Program-made: the position numbers and the translations under genes
In this document: positions 34,401-42,512 of the stretch, piece after piece
Position numbering within the stretch: the stretch's first letter is position 1
Layout: each line of letters begins with the position of its first letter
From: UBA10329 sp964500205
GTDB lineage: Bacteria; Bacteroidota; Bacteroidia; UBA10329
Assembly: GCA_964500205.1 (NCBI GenBank)
Contig: CAZCNS010000007.1
Coordinates: 186,001 to 250,000 of the forward strand
Reading direction: 5' to 3'
Length of the DNA: 64,000 bases
The notes under the pieces: model-generated
What the model saw: only the letters and a program-made list of their open reading frames with translations
What the model was told of the DNA's origin: nothing
Database searches by the model: none

Positions 34401-35169
34401 GCACCGCCACATTCCCATCCAGCGTTACAGAGGCCTCAAACGCAGCACGATCGTGCAGCACAAGGCTGTCCCCGCGAATCGTCAGCGGTTCTTGAAGCAC
34501 GGTCCCCAGTTTGGCAAGCTCTGAGAATCGCAGGTGCATGGCATTGTTTACCACGCCTTTGCGAATACCTCCTTCACCTTTGAGCTCCAAGTCGTGACCC
34601 TGCACATCCAGTTCGGTTATGTTGTCCAGATTCAGTTTGCAGGACAATCGGAGCGGGCCGTCAGCCACAACATTCCCACCGCTCTTCTCGCTAATGATTT
34701 CATTGATGGTCTCAAAAAACATCCCAATTGAACTCGCGATCTGTTGGTCGTTCCCACCTTCGAGATAGACCCAAGAGGGCGTCCACGTGCCATTGTTCGT
34801 GATGTTTCCATGAACAGCCAACTTGAACCCTGTGCAGTACAGGTATCCTGAACCTGTTATCGTCCCATTGTTCTGAATATCACCCAAAACTGTTAGATGC
34901 CTTACCCCTGGGGAATCGCAATTCACACCTATATCGACAAGCGTTCCTTCAATAGTGAGATTGTGGCACTGTGTCCCTAACGGAACCTGAACAGTTCCGT
35001 AAATCACTGCATCATCAACAGATGTTGGCACCTGACCTCCCACCCATGTATTCACGTCATTCCACGCCCCGCCCTGCGGGACTGACTCTATGATCTGCTG
35101 TGCTTTTACAATTTGCCCGGACGCGATGAGTAATGAGGCTGCAAAGAGGATGATTGCTTTTCTACACAT
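31483..35169 (-). CDS. Large T9SS-exported surface protein (1228 residues)
   Basis: The signal peptide (AIILFAASLLIASGQIVKAQ) is followed by a G8/pectin-lyase-like N-terminal part, VPQGGAWNDVNTWVGGQVPT, with repeated LTVLGDIQNNGTITG-type strands (about 25-350). Ig-like or IPT-type stretches follow. A region near 905-1040 has DPNAKVGPSGYGTHNDIAYP, then YVIFFENIDAATAPAQTVTI, a repeat-type domain known from Bacteroidota surface proteins. A fibronectin III-like piece (about 1055-1140) comes before the type A T9SS domain (KVYPNPVMSGPIIIESDIWK and LSEGNYLLRVTDGQTVSITK). It is probably an adhesin or surface-layer component. Substrate unknown. Confidence 0.88.
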   Translation of the reverse strand: MCRKAIILFAASLLIASGQIVKAQQIIESVPQGGAWNDVNTWVGGQVPTSVDDAVIYGTVQVPLGTQCHNLTIEGTLVDIGVNCDSPGVRHLTVLGDIQNNGTITGSGYLYCTGFKLAVHGNITNNGTWTPSWVYLEGGNDQQIASSIGMFFETINEIISEKSGGNVVADGPLRLSCKLNLDNITELDVQGHDLELKGEGGIRKGVVNNAMHLRFSELAKLGTVLQEPLTIRGDSLVLHDRAAFEASVTLDGNVAVLDTMINQSNGAVNTVITGNLTNLGHIVNQMGGYQSNSQTIYGSAWNQGLWDAWRVRFSGSVPRQLDAGTITATFIEFEDTLRLMHSNAIPSLTPMVGAQAPWVEVLPGAELELVAGIAPAQMKNYGNVFWSSEVNCQANYDNNFYKAQLRYGMGCNVSLAKVETFGEQIASGTENGIRRFWRVRNAPLTWEDTLSRIILNYDEDILNGNEPTELKVFHSGNGGISWNQLDGSTVNVNTRQVTVLNAPAVGLYTMASNALGISEVRPTLDRIESDHAGQGIMTAVVHGSGFTASSLLTLVSGSTTLTPELLSMNGLGESIMVTFDFTDAPVAQYDVVVEIPGDTVMTLPAAFTVEPREEPAPFAHLSGREMVMLGRWQTYTVTYGNTSNIDARAVPMYLAFSNVAGLEVEFVDFQVTVSNYAVENEIDGLVSDLDIWIEVDTAFDDVNGAILYPLYIPNIPANSVQSIRFKVKSTEPMMIQLALQDPLFVNPFNPHCVIGVVGEGLVDVGTSVIPGVGCVWSVGKNVFKQADQYSEQGLKDIGSWMLDWAVVAVDCGINLSGIGAVAKGTAVLFANFYGYYTGMLDCMPGIMGKRNIFQIFSLDPNAKVGPSGYGTHNDIAYPEDMPYVIFFENIDAATAPAQTVTITDTLDTEVFDISSFRFGPMQFDTVLVQPDAGSATSIEHHLDLRPWKPVLLHIAGELDTLTGVVVWDFTTIDPFTGELTEDPLGGFLPPNVLSPEGEGSVSFFIRPKNGLAHGTVIDNAASIVFDVNAPILTDVWTNRLDLTAPESGIDGHEMVSAEEVSISWSGTDDGSGIRSYSLFVSENGEEWMGISFANDINSTAFLGQTGSTYEFFVVATDSVGNAEEHPAVPDFTVTMEPDGVAEHAKRRIKVYPNPVMSGPIIIESDIWKEGTSLIIEVIDLSGRPVISEHLAASSQVSLDLSGPLSEGNYLLRVTDGQTVSITKVTILH

Positions 35170-35325
35170 GGTTTGCTAAGATCAGTTCAGTTCACAAAAC
35201 TGAAGCACCTGGAGAGCATCATTCCTGACCATTGACATTCGTTCAACTGATTTTGATCAGCATAACCGAACTGTCAGCATGATGCGAGTATCAGTAGTTT
35301 TTAGGCTTTGGGCCAATCGTATTCC

Positions 35326-37011
35326 TCACCCCAGATACCTCCCCACGATCGGCATGCGTCTTCCCATCCCGAAAGCCTTGCGGCTCACCCGCAGCGTGGG
35401 CGGGGTCTGGTAGCGTTTGTACTCGTTGATGTTGACTAAGCGCAATATCCTGTTCACAAGTGCCTCATCATGGCCGAGCGCGATGATTTCCCTTGGGCCC
35501 TTTCGCTCTTCGATATAGAGGAACAGGATTTCGTCCAGCTCGGCATAGTCGGGCAGGCTGTCGCTGTCCTTCTGGTCGGGTCTTAGTTCTGCACTAGGGG
35601 GCTTGGTGATGATATTGCGCGGAATGATCTCTGAATCGCGGTTGATGAACTCTGCCAGCGCATAGACTTCCATCTTGTAGAGGTCACCGATGACGGACAG
35701 ACCCCCGTTCATATCGCCATAGATAGTGCCGTAGCCTACAGCCGCCTCGCTCTTGTTGCTGGTGTTGAGCACGATGTTGCCGAAGCGGTTGCTCACGGCC
35801 ATCAGCAGCAGTCCGCGGATACGGGCTTGCAGATTCTCGTCCGCAAGACCCGCGGGCGGCCCACCGAACACGGGGGTGAGATCGGTGCGGAAACGTTCGT
35901 AGGCATCCTCGATCGGCACGATGTCATACTGCGTTCCGAGGTTCTTGGAAAGCTGCACCGCATCATCCACCGAGTGCTGCGAGGAATGGGGCGAGGGCAT
36001 CAGCAGCGTCCGAACGTGTTCCGCACCCAACGCCTCGGCCGCGAGGGCCAGTACCACAGCCGAGTCTATCCCCCCGGAAAGCCCCAGCAACGCATCTGTG
36101 AAGCCCAACTTGCGGAAATAATCCCGGATGCCGAGGACGAGGGCGGAGTGGATTCTTTCAATTTTCGAGAGGGACGGGGGACGGGAGACGGGGGGCGAGG
36201 GAATTTGCGCTAGACAATTTGAAATTTGAAATTTTTCATCCTCCCCGCCTGATAGAACGAACTGGGCCGAATCCTCCCCGAAATAGCTGAGTTCGGTGAT
36301 GACTTCCCCATCCGAACCGAGGCCCATCGAGCCGCCATCGAAGATGAGCTCGGTCTGCGCTCCCACGTGGTTGCAGTAGAGCAGCGGGAGGCCATATTTC
36401 TTACAGTTAGCAGAGAGTACGCTGATGCGCTCCTCGCGGTGGGAGTAGTCGAACGGTGAGGCCGCGATGTTCACCATCACATCGGGGCGGTGCGCCAACA
36501 GCTCGTCCATCGGGCTGACGGTGTAGAGCGGGTCGTTGATGTTCCAGAGGTCCTCGCAGATGGTGAGCGCGATGCGGATGCCATCCACCTCCACGATGCC
36601 AAATTCGGTGTTCGGCTCGAAGTAGCGGTACTCGTCAAACACATCGTAGGTCGGCAGCAGGGTCTTGCGTACGGTCTGCTTCACCTTGCCGTCCCCCAGC
36701 ACAAGGGCCGCGTTGTACAGCCCCTTGCCGCTGGGGTTCGGATTGCGGACGGGCGCACCCACGATGGCCGTGATGCCCATGCAGTGCGAGGCGATCTCCG
36801 CGATGCTTTCCTCACAGAGGCGGATGAAATCGTTGAATTCCAGGAAATCCCTCGGAGGGTAGCCGCACACCGCCAGTTCGGGGAAGACCGCCAAGCGGTC
36901 GCCCGCCTCCTTGGCCTCCGCTATGGCCGCGATGATCTTCCGCGTGTTATCCTCGAAATTCCCAATATGGAAATCGAGCTGGCAGAGGCGGATGCTTAGG
37001 CTTTGGGCCAT
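35326..37011 (-). CDS. nadE: Glutamine-dependent NAD+ synthetase
   Basis: A 561-residue two-domain enzyme making NAD+ from deamido-NAD+, ATP and glutamine. The N-terminal nitrilase-type glutaminase has the triad Glu45 (FPELAVCGYPPRDF), Lys116 (RKTLLPTYDVF) and Cys152 (ICEDLW). The synthetase domain has the PP-loop SGGIDS at 312-317, SNKSEAAVGYGTIYGDMNGG and KPPSAELRPDQKDSDSLPDY. The linker at about 257-282 is unusual: it is encoded by two tandem-repeat modules (36168-36237) and reads as low-complexity EKFQISNCLAQIPSPPVSR. nadE beside gldB/gldC is common in flavobacteria. Confidence 0.95.
   Translation of the reverse strand: MAQSLSIRLCQLDFHIGNFEDNTRKIIAAIAEAKEAGDRLAVFPELAVCGYPPRDFLEFNDFIRLCEESIAEIASHCMGITAIVGAPVRNPNPSGKGLYNAALVLGDGKVKQTVRKTLLPTYDVFDEYRYFEPNTEFGIVEVDGIRIALTICEDLWNINDPLYTVSPMDELLAHRPDVMVNIAASPFDYSHREERISVLSANCKKYGLPLLYCNHVGAQTELIFDGGSMGLGSDGEVITELSYFGEDSAQFVLSGGEDEKFQISNCLAQIPSPPVSRPPSLSKIERIHSALVLGIRDYFRKLGFTDALLGLSGGIDSAVVLALAAEALGAEHVRTLLMPSPHSSQHSVDDAVQLSKNLGTQYDIVPIEDAYERFRTDLTPVFGGPPAGLADENLQARIRGLLLMAVSNRFGNIVLNTSNKSEAAVGYGTIYGDMNGGLSVIGDLYKMEVYALAEFINRDSEIIPRNIITKPPSAELRPDQKDSDSLPDYAELDEILFLYIEERKGPREIIALGHDEALVNRILRLVNINEYKRYQTPPTLRVSRKAFGMGRRMPIVGRYLG
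36168..36237. repeat. Two abutting five-unit heptamer modules inside nadE
   Basis: On the plus strand, 36168-36202 is five heptamers of the GGGGGAC type and 36203-36237 is five of the ATTTGAA type (ATTTGCG, CTAGACA, ATTTGAA twice, ATTTTTC). Together they span 70 bases and keep nadE open on the other strand. They lie exactly in the linker between the two enzyme domains. Confidence 0.8.
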
Positions 37012-37039
37012 CTGATGTTAAAACCGCAAGTACTTGCTG

Positions 37040-37163
37040 AGTGAAACCGCAAAGTGCGCAGAGATTATCCGCAAAGTGCGCAAAGAGGAGTATTCCACGG
37101 TCTGCAATTACAGCATGTCTCTCTGCGTCCTTTGCGAGTCCTTCGCGCCCTTTGCGGTTAAAA
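37040..37163. repeat. Inverted CTTTGCG/CGCAAAG repeat element between the barrel gene and nadE
   Basis: The left side (37042-37085) has CCGCAAAGTGCGCAGAG and CCGCAAAGTGCGCAAAGAG. The right side (37117-37160) has four units of 10 bases (ctctgcgtcc, tttgcgagtc, cttcgcgccc, tttgcggtta). The two sides are roughly complementary, so the whole can fold back. The right end includes the stop codon of the barrel gene at 37158. A related word may occur at 2533-2575. Confidence 0.7.
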
Positions 37164-37979
37164 AAGGATGCCGATGTTCAATGCCACATAATGCAGATTG
37201 GCCGCCATCGAGAAAGTACTTCTATTCGCAGGGTCTCGTGGATCCAGCCCATTTTCGGGCGAGGTGTAGAAGATGCCTTCGCTCTCATCTATTCTGGTTC
37301 CATTGGCATCCCTCAGCACATCAATGAAACCATGATGGTAGGTTACGCTGAACACGAGAGAGGTGTTGCCGGAGAAGTTCCATTCTGCTCCCGCGCCCAC
37401 ACGGAGGCGTATGTTCGCGAAGCTATTCTGATTGTAAATGTCCCTGTAATCCAGCTCAACCTTGTTGGGGCTTATCGTACCGGTCGAGTCGAGGAACGCT
37501 CCGGTATCCTTGGCCTTGGAAGATACCAGCACGGACAGGTCCGCCCCTACCTGAGCGAAGTAGGTGAAATAACCTATCTCATTGGTCATCAGTTTCATGG
37601 TGAGTGGAATGTTGATGTAGTCATTCCGATAATTTCTGGCCATGAGTCTGAATGTCTCACCTTTCTCCGCCCCGTCCTGTTGAGAGACGTAATAGGCGTT
37701 GTCAAACGCGAGGGCCGCGCCTGCACTCTTCCACTCCAGCCCGAAGGCGAAGGCGTAGTTGTTGGTGATGGCGTACTCGCCCATCACACCCGCACCGAAT
37801 TTCAACCTTACTGCATCACTCTCAACTCCCGCAGAATTAGTCGTAAAGAAATCAATGGCAGGGGCGATGTTGAGGCCCATTCGGAATTTCCTGCGCTCCT
37901 TGGGGCCAACGGCCATGTCCTGTGCAAGGACGCTCCCGCAGAGGAGCACGAGTACTGCTACGATTACTGGTCTTCTCAT
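37158..37979 (-). CDS. Outer-membrane beta-barrel protein (PorT-like family)
   Basis: 273 residues with signal peptide MRRPVIVAVLVLLCGSVLAQ. The mature part shows alternating amphipathic strands, for example FRMGLNIAPAIDFFTTNS, GAGVMGEYAITNNYAFAFGL, INIPLTMKLMTNEIGYFTYF and ALNIGILF at the end. The layout resembles the outer-membrane barrel domain family that includes PorT. A role in T9SS is possible but not shown by sequence alone. It lies upstream of nadE on the same strand and is divergent from gldB. Confidence 0.75.
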   Translation of the reverse strand: MRRPVIVAVLVLLCGSVLAQDMAVGPKERRKFRMGLNIAPAIDFFTTNSAGVESDAVRLKFGAGVMGEYAITNNYAFAFGLEWKSAGAALAFDNAYYVSQQDGAEKGETFRLMARNYRNDYINIPLTMKLMTNEIGYFTYFAQVGADLSVLVSSKAKDTGAFLDSTGTISPNKVELDYRDIYNQNSFANIRLRVGAGAEWNFSGNTSLVFSVTYHHGFIDVLRDANGTRIDESEGIFYTSPENGLDPRDPANRSTFSMAANLHYVALNIGILF

Positions 37980-38031
37980 CTCAATGGTCTTTTCTATGGG
38001 TGAATGAAAATGAGGTCGGATGCGGGTTGTC

Positions 38032-38040
38032 TAACTTCGC
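38032..38040 (+). promoter_or_regulatory. Candidate -7 element for gldB
   Basis: TAACTTCGC, 66 bases before the ATG, is the same variant as at 284-292. Confidence 0.4.
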
Positions 38041-38106
38041 ACCGCCCTTGAGGCTTTTTCTTTTCGCTGACAAAAATAGCCGTTAACATTTCGGGCTGAT
38101 TGACTA

Positions 38107-39138
38107 ATGATCAACTGCATTCCTCAAAGGTTGTCTCAACCGTTCCTCTCTCTTCTTTTCGTGGTGGCGATCACTGGATGCGAGCGCAACCCGCACCTCA
38201 TCGACCTCAGCGGCTCGGAGGTGCAGTTGGAGCTGAAACGGCTGGACGAGGACCTTTTCGAGCTGAAAGGCAATGAGGTGGAGGAGGTCATCCCGCAACT
38301 GGAGGCGCGTTACGGGGATTTTCTGGAGGACTACACCGCAGGGGTGCTGCGCATAGGCCGCGTGGGCGACCCCGCCTTCGCGTACAGCCTCGCGCAGTTC
38401 GTCACCGATGCCAGCATGAGGTCGCTCTATGACGACAGCAGGAAGCACTATGCAGAGGTGAGCGACCTGCACCGCGAGCTTGACCTCGCCTTCAGCTATT
38501 TCCACCATCATTTCCCCGACAGCACCGTGCCGGAGGTGGTGTTCAACATATCGGGGCTGAACTACGCCATCATTGCCACACAGACTACGCTGGCCATCGG
38601 GCTGGACATGTTCCTCGGTGCCGACTACCCCGCCTACCCGATGGTGGGGCTTCCGCAGTACATGTTCCGCAACATGAAGCGTGACCAGCTCGTGCCGCAG
38701 GCCATGAAGGGCTGGCTTCAGAGCATGTATGAGGAGACCGCCCCGCAGAACACGCTGCTGGACCAGATGGTCTTCCACGGCAAGATCCTCTACGCCCTCG
38801 ATGCGCTGCTGCCCGAATGGGAGGACTCGGCCAAGATCGGCTATACCCGCGAGGAGATGCGCTGGTGCGAGGCCAGTGAGAAACAGGTCTGGAATCACCT
38901 GCTGGAGCAGGAGCTGCTCTACTCTAACGACCAGATGATGGTGAACAAATGGGTGAACCAGGCCCCGTTCATCGCAGGCATTCCCAAGCAGTCGCCAGGA
39001 AGGCTGGGCCAGTGGGTGGGATGGGTCATTGTCCGCAGATACATGCAGGAGAACCCCGATATCACCTTGCAGGAACTGATGGCAGACACCGACCCGCAAC
39101 GCATACTTTCGCGCAGCAGATACAAGCCGGGGAAGTAG
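38107..39138 (+). CDS. gldB: Gliding motility lipoprotein GldB
   Basis: A 343-residue lipoprotein (Cys25 in AITGC). The GldB pattern is present: DLSGSEVQLELKRLDEDLFE near the start, then RYGDFLEDYTAGVLRIG, AFSYFHHHFPDSTVPEVVF with the HxxFP motif, and GLDMFLGADYPAYPMVGLPQ. GldB is needed for gliding and type IX secretion in flavobacteria, with an indirect mechanism. It is followed by gldC. Repeat modules fill the gap between them. Confidence 0.9.
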   Translation: MINCIPQRLSQPFLSLLFVVAITGCERNPHLIDLSGSEVQLELKRLDEDLFELKGNEVEEVIPQLEARYGDFLEDYTAGVLRIGRVGDPAFAYSLAQFVTDASMRSLYDDSRKHYAEVSDLHRELDLAFSYFHHHFPDSTVPEVVFNISGLNYAIIATQTTLAIGLDMFLGADYPAYPMVGLPQYMFRNMKRDQLVPQAMKGWLQSMYEETAPQNTLLDQMVFHGKILYALDALLPEWEDSAKIGYTREEMRWCEASEKQVWNHLLEQELLYSNDQMMVNKWVNQAPFIAGIPKQSPGRLGQWVGWVIVRRYMQENPDITLQELMADTDPQRILSRSRYKPGK

Positions 39139-39142
39139 GTAG

Positions 39143-39230
39143 TCAGATTTTCAGCTGGTCAGCGTCTCAGCAGGTCGGTGACTCCCCGAAGCATGTTTCA
39201 CTTTTCATCTTTCACATTTCATCTTTCAAA
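39143..39230 (+). repeat. Two tandem-repeat modules between gldB and gldC
   Basis: Five 8-base TCAGnnnn units occupy 39143-39182 (the last one TCGGTGAC). After 13 bases, five 7-base TTTCnnn units occupy 39196-39230. The second module ends 2 bases before the gldC ATG, so it supplies its leader and any ribosome contact. The TTTC module is the sister of 23656-23690, and the TCAG word recurs at 61990-62021. Confidence 0.85.
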
Positions 39231-39232
39231 AA

Positions 39233-39562
39233 ATGTCCCACACCTCCAACATCAGCTTTACCGTTTCCCTTGACGAGAACAAGGTTCCAGAGAAAATAGA
39301 TTGGCATGCCGAGGATGCCGGCATGGACAGCAAAATGGACACCAAGGCCATCATGATCTCCGTTTATGACACCGCCAGCGAGGACACGCTCCGAATGGAC
39401 CTCTGGACCAAGGAGATGAAGGTGGATGAGATGAAGCGCTTCTTTCATCAGACGCTCGTGTCGATGGCCGACACGCTGCAACGTGCTACCAACGAGGATG
39501 CCATGGCAGCGGACATGCGAGATTTTGCGCGACATTTTGCTGAGAAGATGTTTCCTCAGTGA
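39233..39562 (+). CDS. gldC: Gliding motility protein GldC
   Basis: A 109-residue protein without a signal peptide. SNISFTVSLDENKVPEKIDW, MDTKAIMISVYDTASEDTLR and WTKEMKVDEMKRFFHQTL match GldC, a small cytoplasmic protein that improves gliding in Flavobacterium. It is co-directional with gldB, as in other flavobacteria. The leader is unusual because a TTTCnnn repeat runs up to the start codon and no A-rich or GGAG-type site is visible. Confidence 0.9.
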   Translation: MSHTSNISFTVSLDENKVPEKIDWHAEDAGMDSKMDTKAIMISVYDTASEDTLRMDLWTKEMKVDEMKRFFHQTLVSMADTLQRATNEDAMAADMRDFARHFAEKMFPQ

Positions 39563-39626
39563 TGACCGCTGGCAGCAACTTGCCAACCATTTTTTTTCTT
39601 GTCGCGTCCTTTTCCAGCAGCCCGAC

Positions 39627-39634
39627 TATATTTG
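39627..39634 (+). promoter_or_regulatory. Candidate -7 element for the PKD/CHU_C protein gene
   Basis: TATATTTG matches TAnnTTTG exactly and lies 40 bases before the ATG at 39674. Confidence 0.5.
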
Positions 39635-39673
39635 TCGGTTGTTTGAAACGAACCATTTGAAATCCGGGATTCT

Positions 39674-41599
39674 ATGCGATTCTCTACTCTCTTGAAAACC
39701 ACAGCCTTGGGTATTGCCACCCTTGCAAGTGGACTCAATCCGCTTTTTGCCCAGACAGAGACCCTCATTTACAACAAGGGTGCGATGTTCTTCATCAACG
39801 GTGGCCCGAACGATTCAGCGCTGGTCTGGGTGGACGGTCACGTGGTGAATCAGGACAGCATTCTGATCAACAAGGGCAAGATGATCATCAAGGGCGACTT
39901 TGTGAACAACGCCCAGAGCGGAGGCTTCAACACTCCACCTCTGCTGTTATCGGGCAACAATGGTCTCTTTGAGGTATACGGCAAGTGGGAGAACAATGGT
40001 GTGTTCAATGCCGGTTCGGGGCAGGTGCGCTTCATGGCCGATGATACCTTGACAGGAATCACAGGAACTGCGGTGACAAGATTTAACGTGCTTACCCTTG
40101 ACTCTGCTGTGGTGCGCACCATGACCATTGATGCCGAGGTAGGGCCCAACGGTCGTCTGGAGCTCAACCGGGGCGAACTCGCCACGGGATTCAACACCAT
40201 GTGGGTGCTGAACCCGAATACTGCGGCCATCTCTCGCTTTAATCCTTGTGTCACTTGTGGCTTTGTCAGCAGCCTCGGCCCTGGCACGTTGGCCCGGGCC
40301 ACCAATCAGGCACAGGATTACCTTTTCCCGGTCGGCTCGAGCTTCATTGCCGATCCTGGAACATCCGAGATCCGGTACCGTCCTGTGGTGCTCACGCCTG
40401 AGACTGCTGCGGCAGATACCTTCCACGTCCGTTTTGCCAATGTGAACCCTGCGCCATTCGGCTTGCCTCTCGACCAGACAGATGAGACCATCTGCTACGT
40501 GAACCCAAAGTGGTATCACCGCATTCACCAGCAGAGCGCGGCCAATGCCACGGCAGGTGTAGGCATTGCCTACACGCTCTCTCCCGGCACTGATTTCGAT
40601 GCCAACACTATTGCCAAGTGGAACCCCGTCACCGCGCGTTGGGAAAACCTTCAGAACGCGGTTGATGGCTCGTTCTTCCCTTACAGCCAGATATACCGCG
40701 ATGGTTGGGATGGCTTCCTTAGTGGCAACGGAGACTTTGAGAACAACTATGCGCTGGCTTTCACTTACCCTGATTTCCCTGAAGTGGAGGGTGACACTGC
40801 GCTGTGTGCAAGGGAGGCTCATACGTACAACATGCCTACCAACGGCTCTCAGTACGAGTTTGTCATCGTGCCAGAGGAGGCAGGTGTCATTGTGGCTCAG
40901 GACCAGTACTCTGTCACTGTCGAATGGAATGATGTGGGGCAGGGCACGCTGCAGGTCACTGAGACAGTGCTGAACACAATCAACGGTGGGTGTGAAGGAC
41001 AGCCTACGCTTTACAATGTCGAAATATGGCCGCTGCCCACAGCGAGCTTCAATGTGTTGCAAGACTCTACGCTGCTCGAAAATGGCGGGGGCATTTTCAT
41101 AGGTGATATCTTGGATATGAATGATAGCAGTGTGCTTGCCGAGGAATGGGACTGGGATTTCGGTGACGGCAATTCTTCAAGCCAATCCAATCCATTCCAT
41201 ATCTATGATGCTGTTGGCGAGTACGATGTTCGGCTCATCGTGACCACCGACCTCGGATGTCTGGATACGTTGAATCAGATAGTCAATGTTGTGGAAGGTG
41301 TCATCGTACCGAATGTGTTCACTCCGAACGGTGACGGCTTCAACGATGAGTTCAATGTCCGCACGAGCGATATGGGACCATTTGCCATGGCCATCTACAA
41401 CCGTTGGGGCAACATAGTTTTCGAGACTGTTGCGCCTGAGATCAAGTGGGACGGCACTACCCGTGCAGGTGTTGCCGCTCCGGCAGGAACCTATTTCTAC
41501 ACCATTACCAAGGCTGAGATGAACAGTGGCAATGTGATAGATAACGAGCAATCCAACTTCAACTTCAAGGAGACGGGCTGGGTACAGCTCATCAGATAA
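39674..41599 (+). CDS. T9SS-exported protein with PKD domain and gliding-motility-type C-terminus
   Basis: 641 residues. A signal peptide (residues up to about LNPLFAQ) is followed by a beta-rich region (SILINKGKMIIKGDFVNNAQ) and, near 380-460, Ig-like strands. A PKD domain at about 465-540 shows LAEEWDWDFGDGNSSSQSNP and the DLGCLDT ending. The C-terminus NVFTPNGDGFNDEFNV, FAMAIYNRWGNIVFE and PAGTYFYTITK is the type B (CHU_C, gliding-associated) T9SS domain. Proteins of this class include SprB-like adhesins and other surface proteins. Type B cargo commonly needs a PorP/SprF-like partner, and none is adjacent. Confidence 0.9.
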   Translation: MRFSTLLKTTALGIATLASGLNPLFAQTETLIYNKGAMFFINGGPNDSALVWVDGHVVNQDSILINKGKMIIKGDFVNNAQSGGFNTPPLLLSGNNGLFEVYGKWENNGVFNAGSGQVRFMADDTLTGITGTAVTRFNVLTLDSAVVRTMTIDAEVGPNGRLELNRGELATGFNTMWVLNPNTAAISRFNPCVTCGFVSSLGPGTLARATNQAQDYLFPVGSSFIADPGTSEIRYRPVVLTPETAAADTFHVRFANVNPAPFGLPLDQTDETICYVNPKWYHRIHQQSAANATAGVGIAYTLSPGTDFDANTIAKWNPVTARWENLQNAVDGSFFPYSQIYRDGWDGFLSGNGDFENNYALAFTYPDFPEVEGDTALCAREAHTYNMPTNGSQYEFVIVPEEAGVIVAQDQYSVTVEWNDVGQGTLQVTETVLNTINGGCEGQPTLYNVEIWPLPTASFNVLQDSTLLENGGGIFIGDILDMNDSSVLAEEWDWDFGDGNSSSQSNPFHIYDAVGEYDVRLIVTTDLGCLDTLNQIVNVVEGVIVPNVFTPNGDGFNDEFNVRTSDMGPFAMAIYNRWGNIVFETVAPEIKWDGTTRAGVAAPAGTYFYTITKAEMNSGNVIDNEQSNFNFKETGWVQLIR

Positions 41600-41612
41600 G
41601 GAACTTTGACAG

Positions 41613-41669
41613 CTCTCAAATGAGAAGGGAGCCTGCGCTCAGTGCGCAGGCTCCCTTCTCATTTGAGAG
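41613..41669. terminator. Long perfect hairpin between convergent genes
   Basis: Arms at 41613-41638 and 41644-41669 are perfectly complementary over 26 bases with a 5-base loop. It lies between the convergent PKD protein gene and engB, so it probably works in both directions. No strong T run follows on either side. Confidence 0.8.
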
Positions 41670-41684
41670 AAACGAAGATTGGCG

Positions 41685-42311
41685 TCAGAACTTGCCTTTC
41701 AGCTCGGAGTTGAGCTTTTGGATATATCCAAGCATTTCGTCACGTCCATCTGCGGTTTCTGAAGATGTGAGGAACTGAACGGGCAGTTCGTCCCATGTTT
41801 CGAGCATCTTCTGGTTGTAGGCCTTGATGTTGGCATTACGCTCCATGGCCTTCAGTTTATCCATTTTCGTGAACACCATAGAGAATGGAATACCCGACAT
41901 CCCGAGCCACTCCATAAACTCCAGGTCGATGACCTGAGGGCTGTGGCGTGCATCAATCAGAACGAATACGTTCACGAGGTTCTTACGTTGAAGGATATAG
42001 TCTGCTATCATCTTCTCCAGCTTCTCCCGAAGCGGTTTCGGGACTTTTGCATAGCCGTAACCGGGAAGGTCGACCAGATACCATGCCCCATCCACCTTGA
42101 AATGATTGATGAGCTGGGTCTTACCTGGGGTTGCACTCGTCTTGGCGAGACCCTTGCGCTGCATCAGCATATTGATGAGTGATGACTTGCCCACATTGCT
42201 GCGTCCTATGAATGCATACTCAGGACGGTCCGGCTTAGGGCACTGAAGCACGGTTGGGCTGCTGACCAAGAACTCTACTTTGGTCTGAGGCGCAGGATTG
42301 TTGTTTGACAT
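41685..42311 (-). CDS. engB: Ribosome biogenesis GTPase EngB/YsxC
   Basis: A 208-residue TrmE-Era-EngA-EngB-type GTPase needed for assembly of the large ribosomal subunit. Motifs G1 GRSNVGKS (36-43), G2 SATPGKTQ, G3 DLPGYG, G4 TKMD and a G5-like SSETADG occur in order. The N-terminal lead KVEFLVSSPTVLQCPKPDRP is typical. It is a single gene. Confidence 0.95.
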   Translation of the reverse strand: MSNNNPAPQTKVEFLVSSPTVLQCPKPDRPEYAFIGRSNVGKSSLINMLMQRKGLAKTSATPGKTQLINHFKVDGAWYLVDLPGYGYAKVPKPLREKLEKMIADYILQRKNLVNVFVLIDARHSPQVIDLEFMEWLGMSGIPFSMVFTKMDKLKAMERNANIKAYNQKMLETWDELPVQFLTSSETADGRDEMLGYIQKLNSELKGKF

Positions 42312-42512
42312 GGCGCAAAGATGAGCAGGTTGTGATATACTTCATCTACGCTACTATTAACTGATAATGGTTAACTGATTCGTTCCGAGTAGGTGCTTTT
42401 ATGACATGGGAGCCACATTAAAGCTGGGGGGTGTTGGCTGGAAACAATGTTCTGAAGATGTTTTTGCCTTTTTTTGCAACGCGTATTCACCCAAAACCAA
42501 ATTTCAAATCAG

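Noticed and set aside
35301..37010. 15-base direct repeat TTAGGCTTTGGGCCA after nadE (35301) and over its start (36996)
   Set aside because: One or two such 15-base matches are expected by chance in 64 kb, and there is no other sign of mobility.
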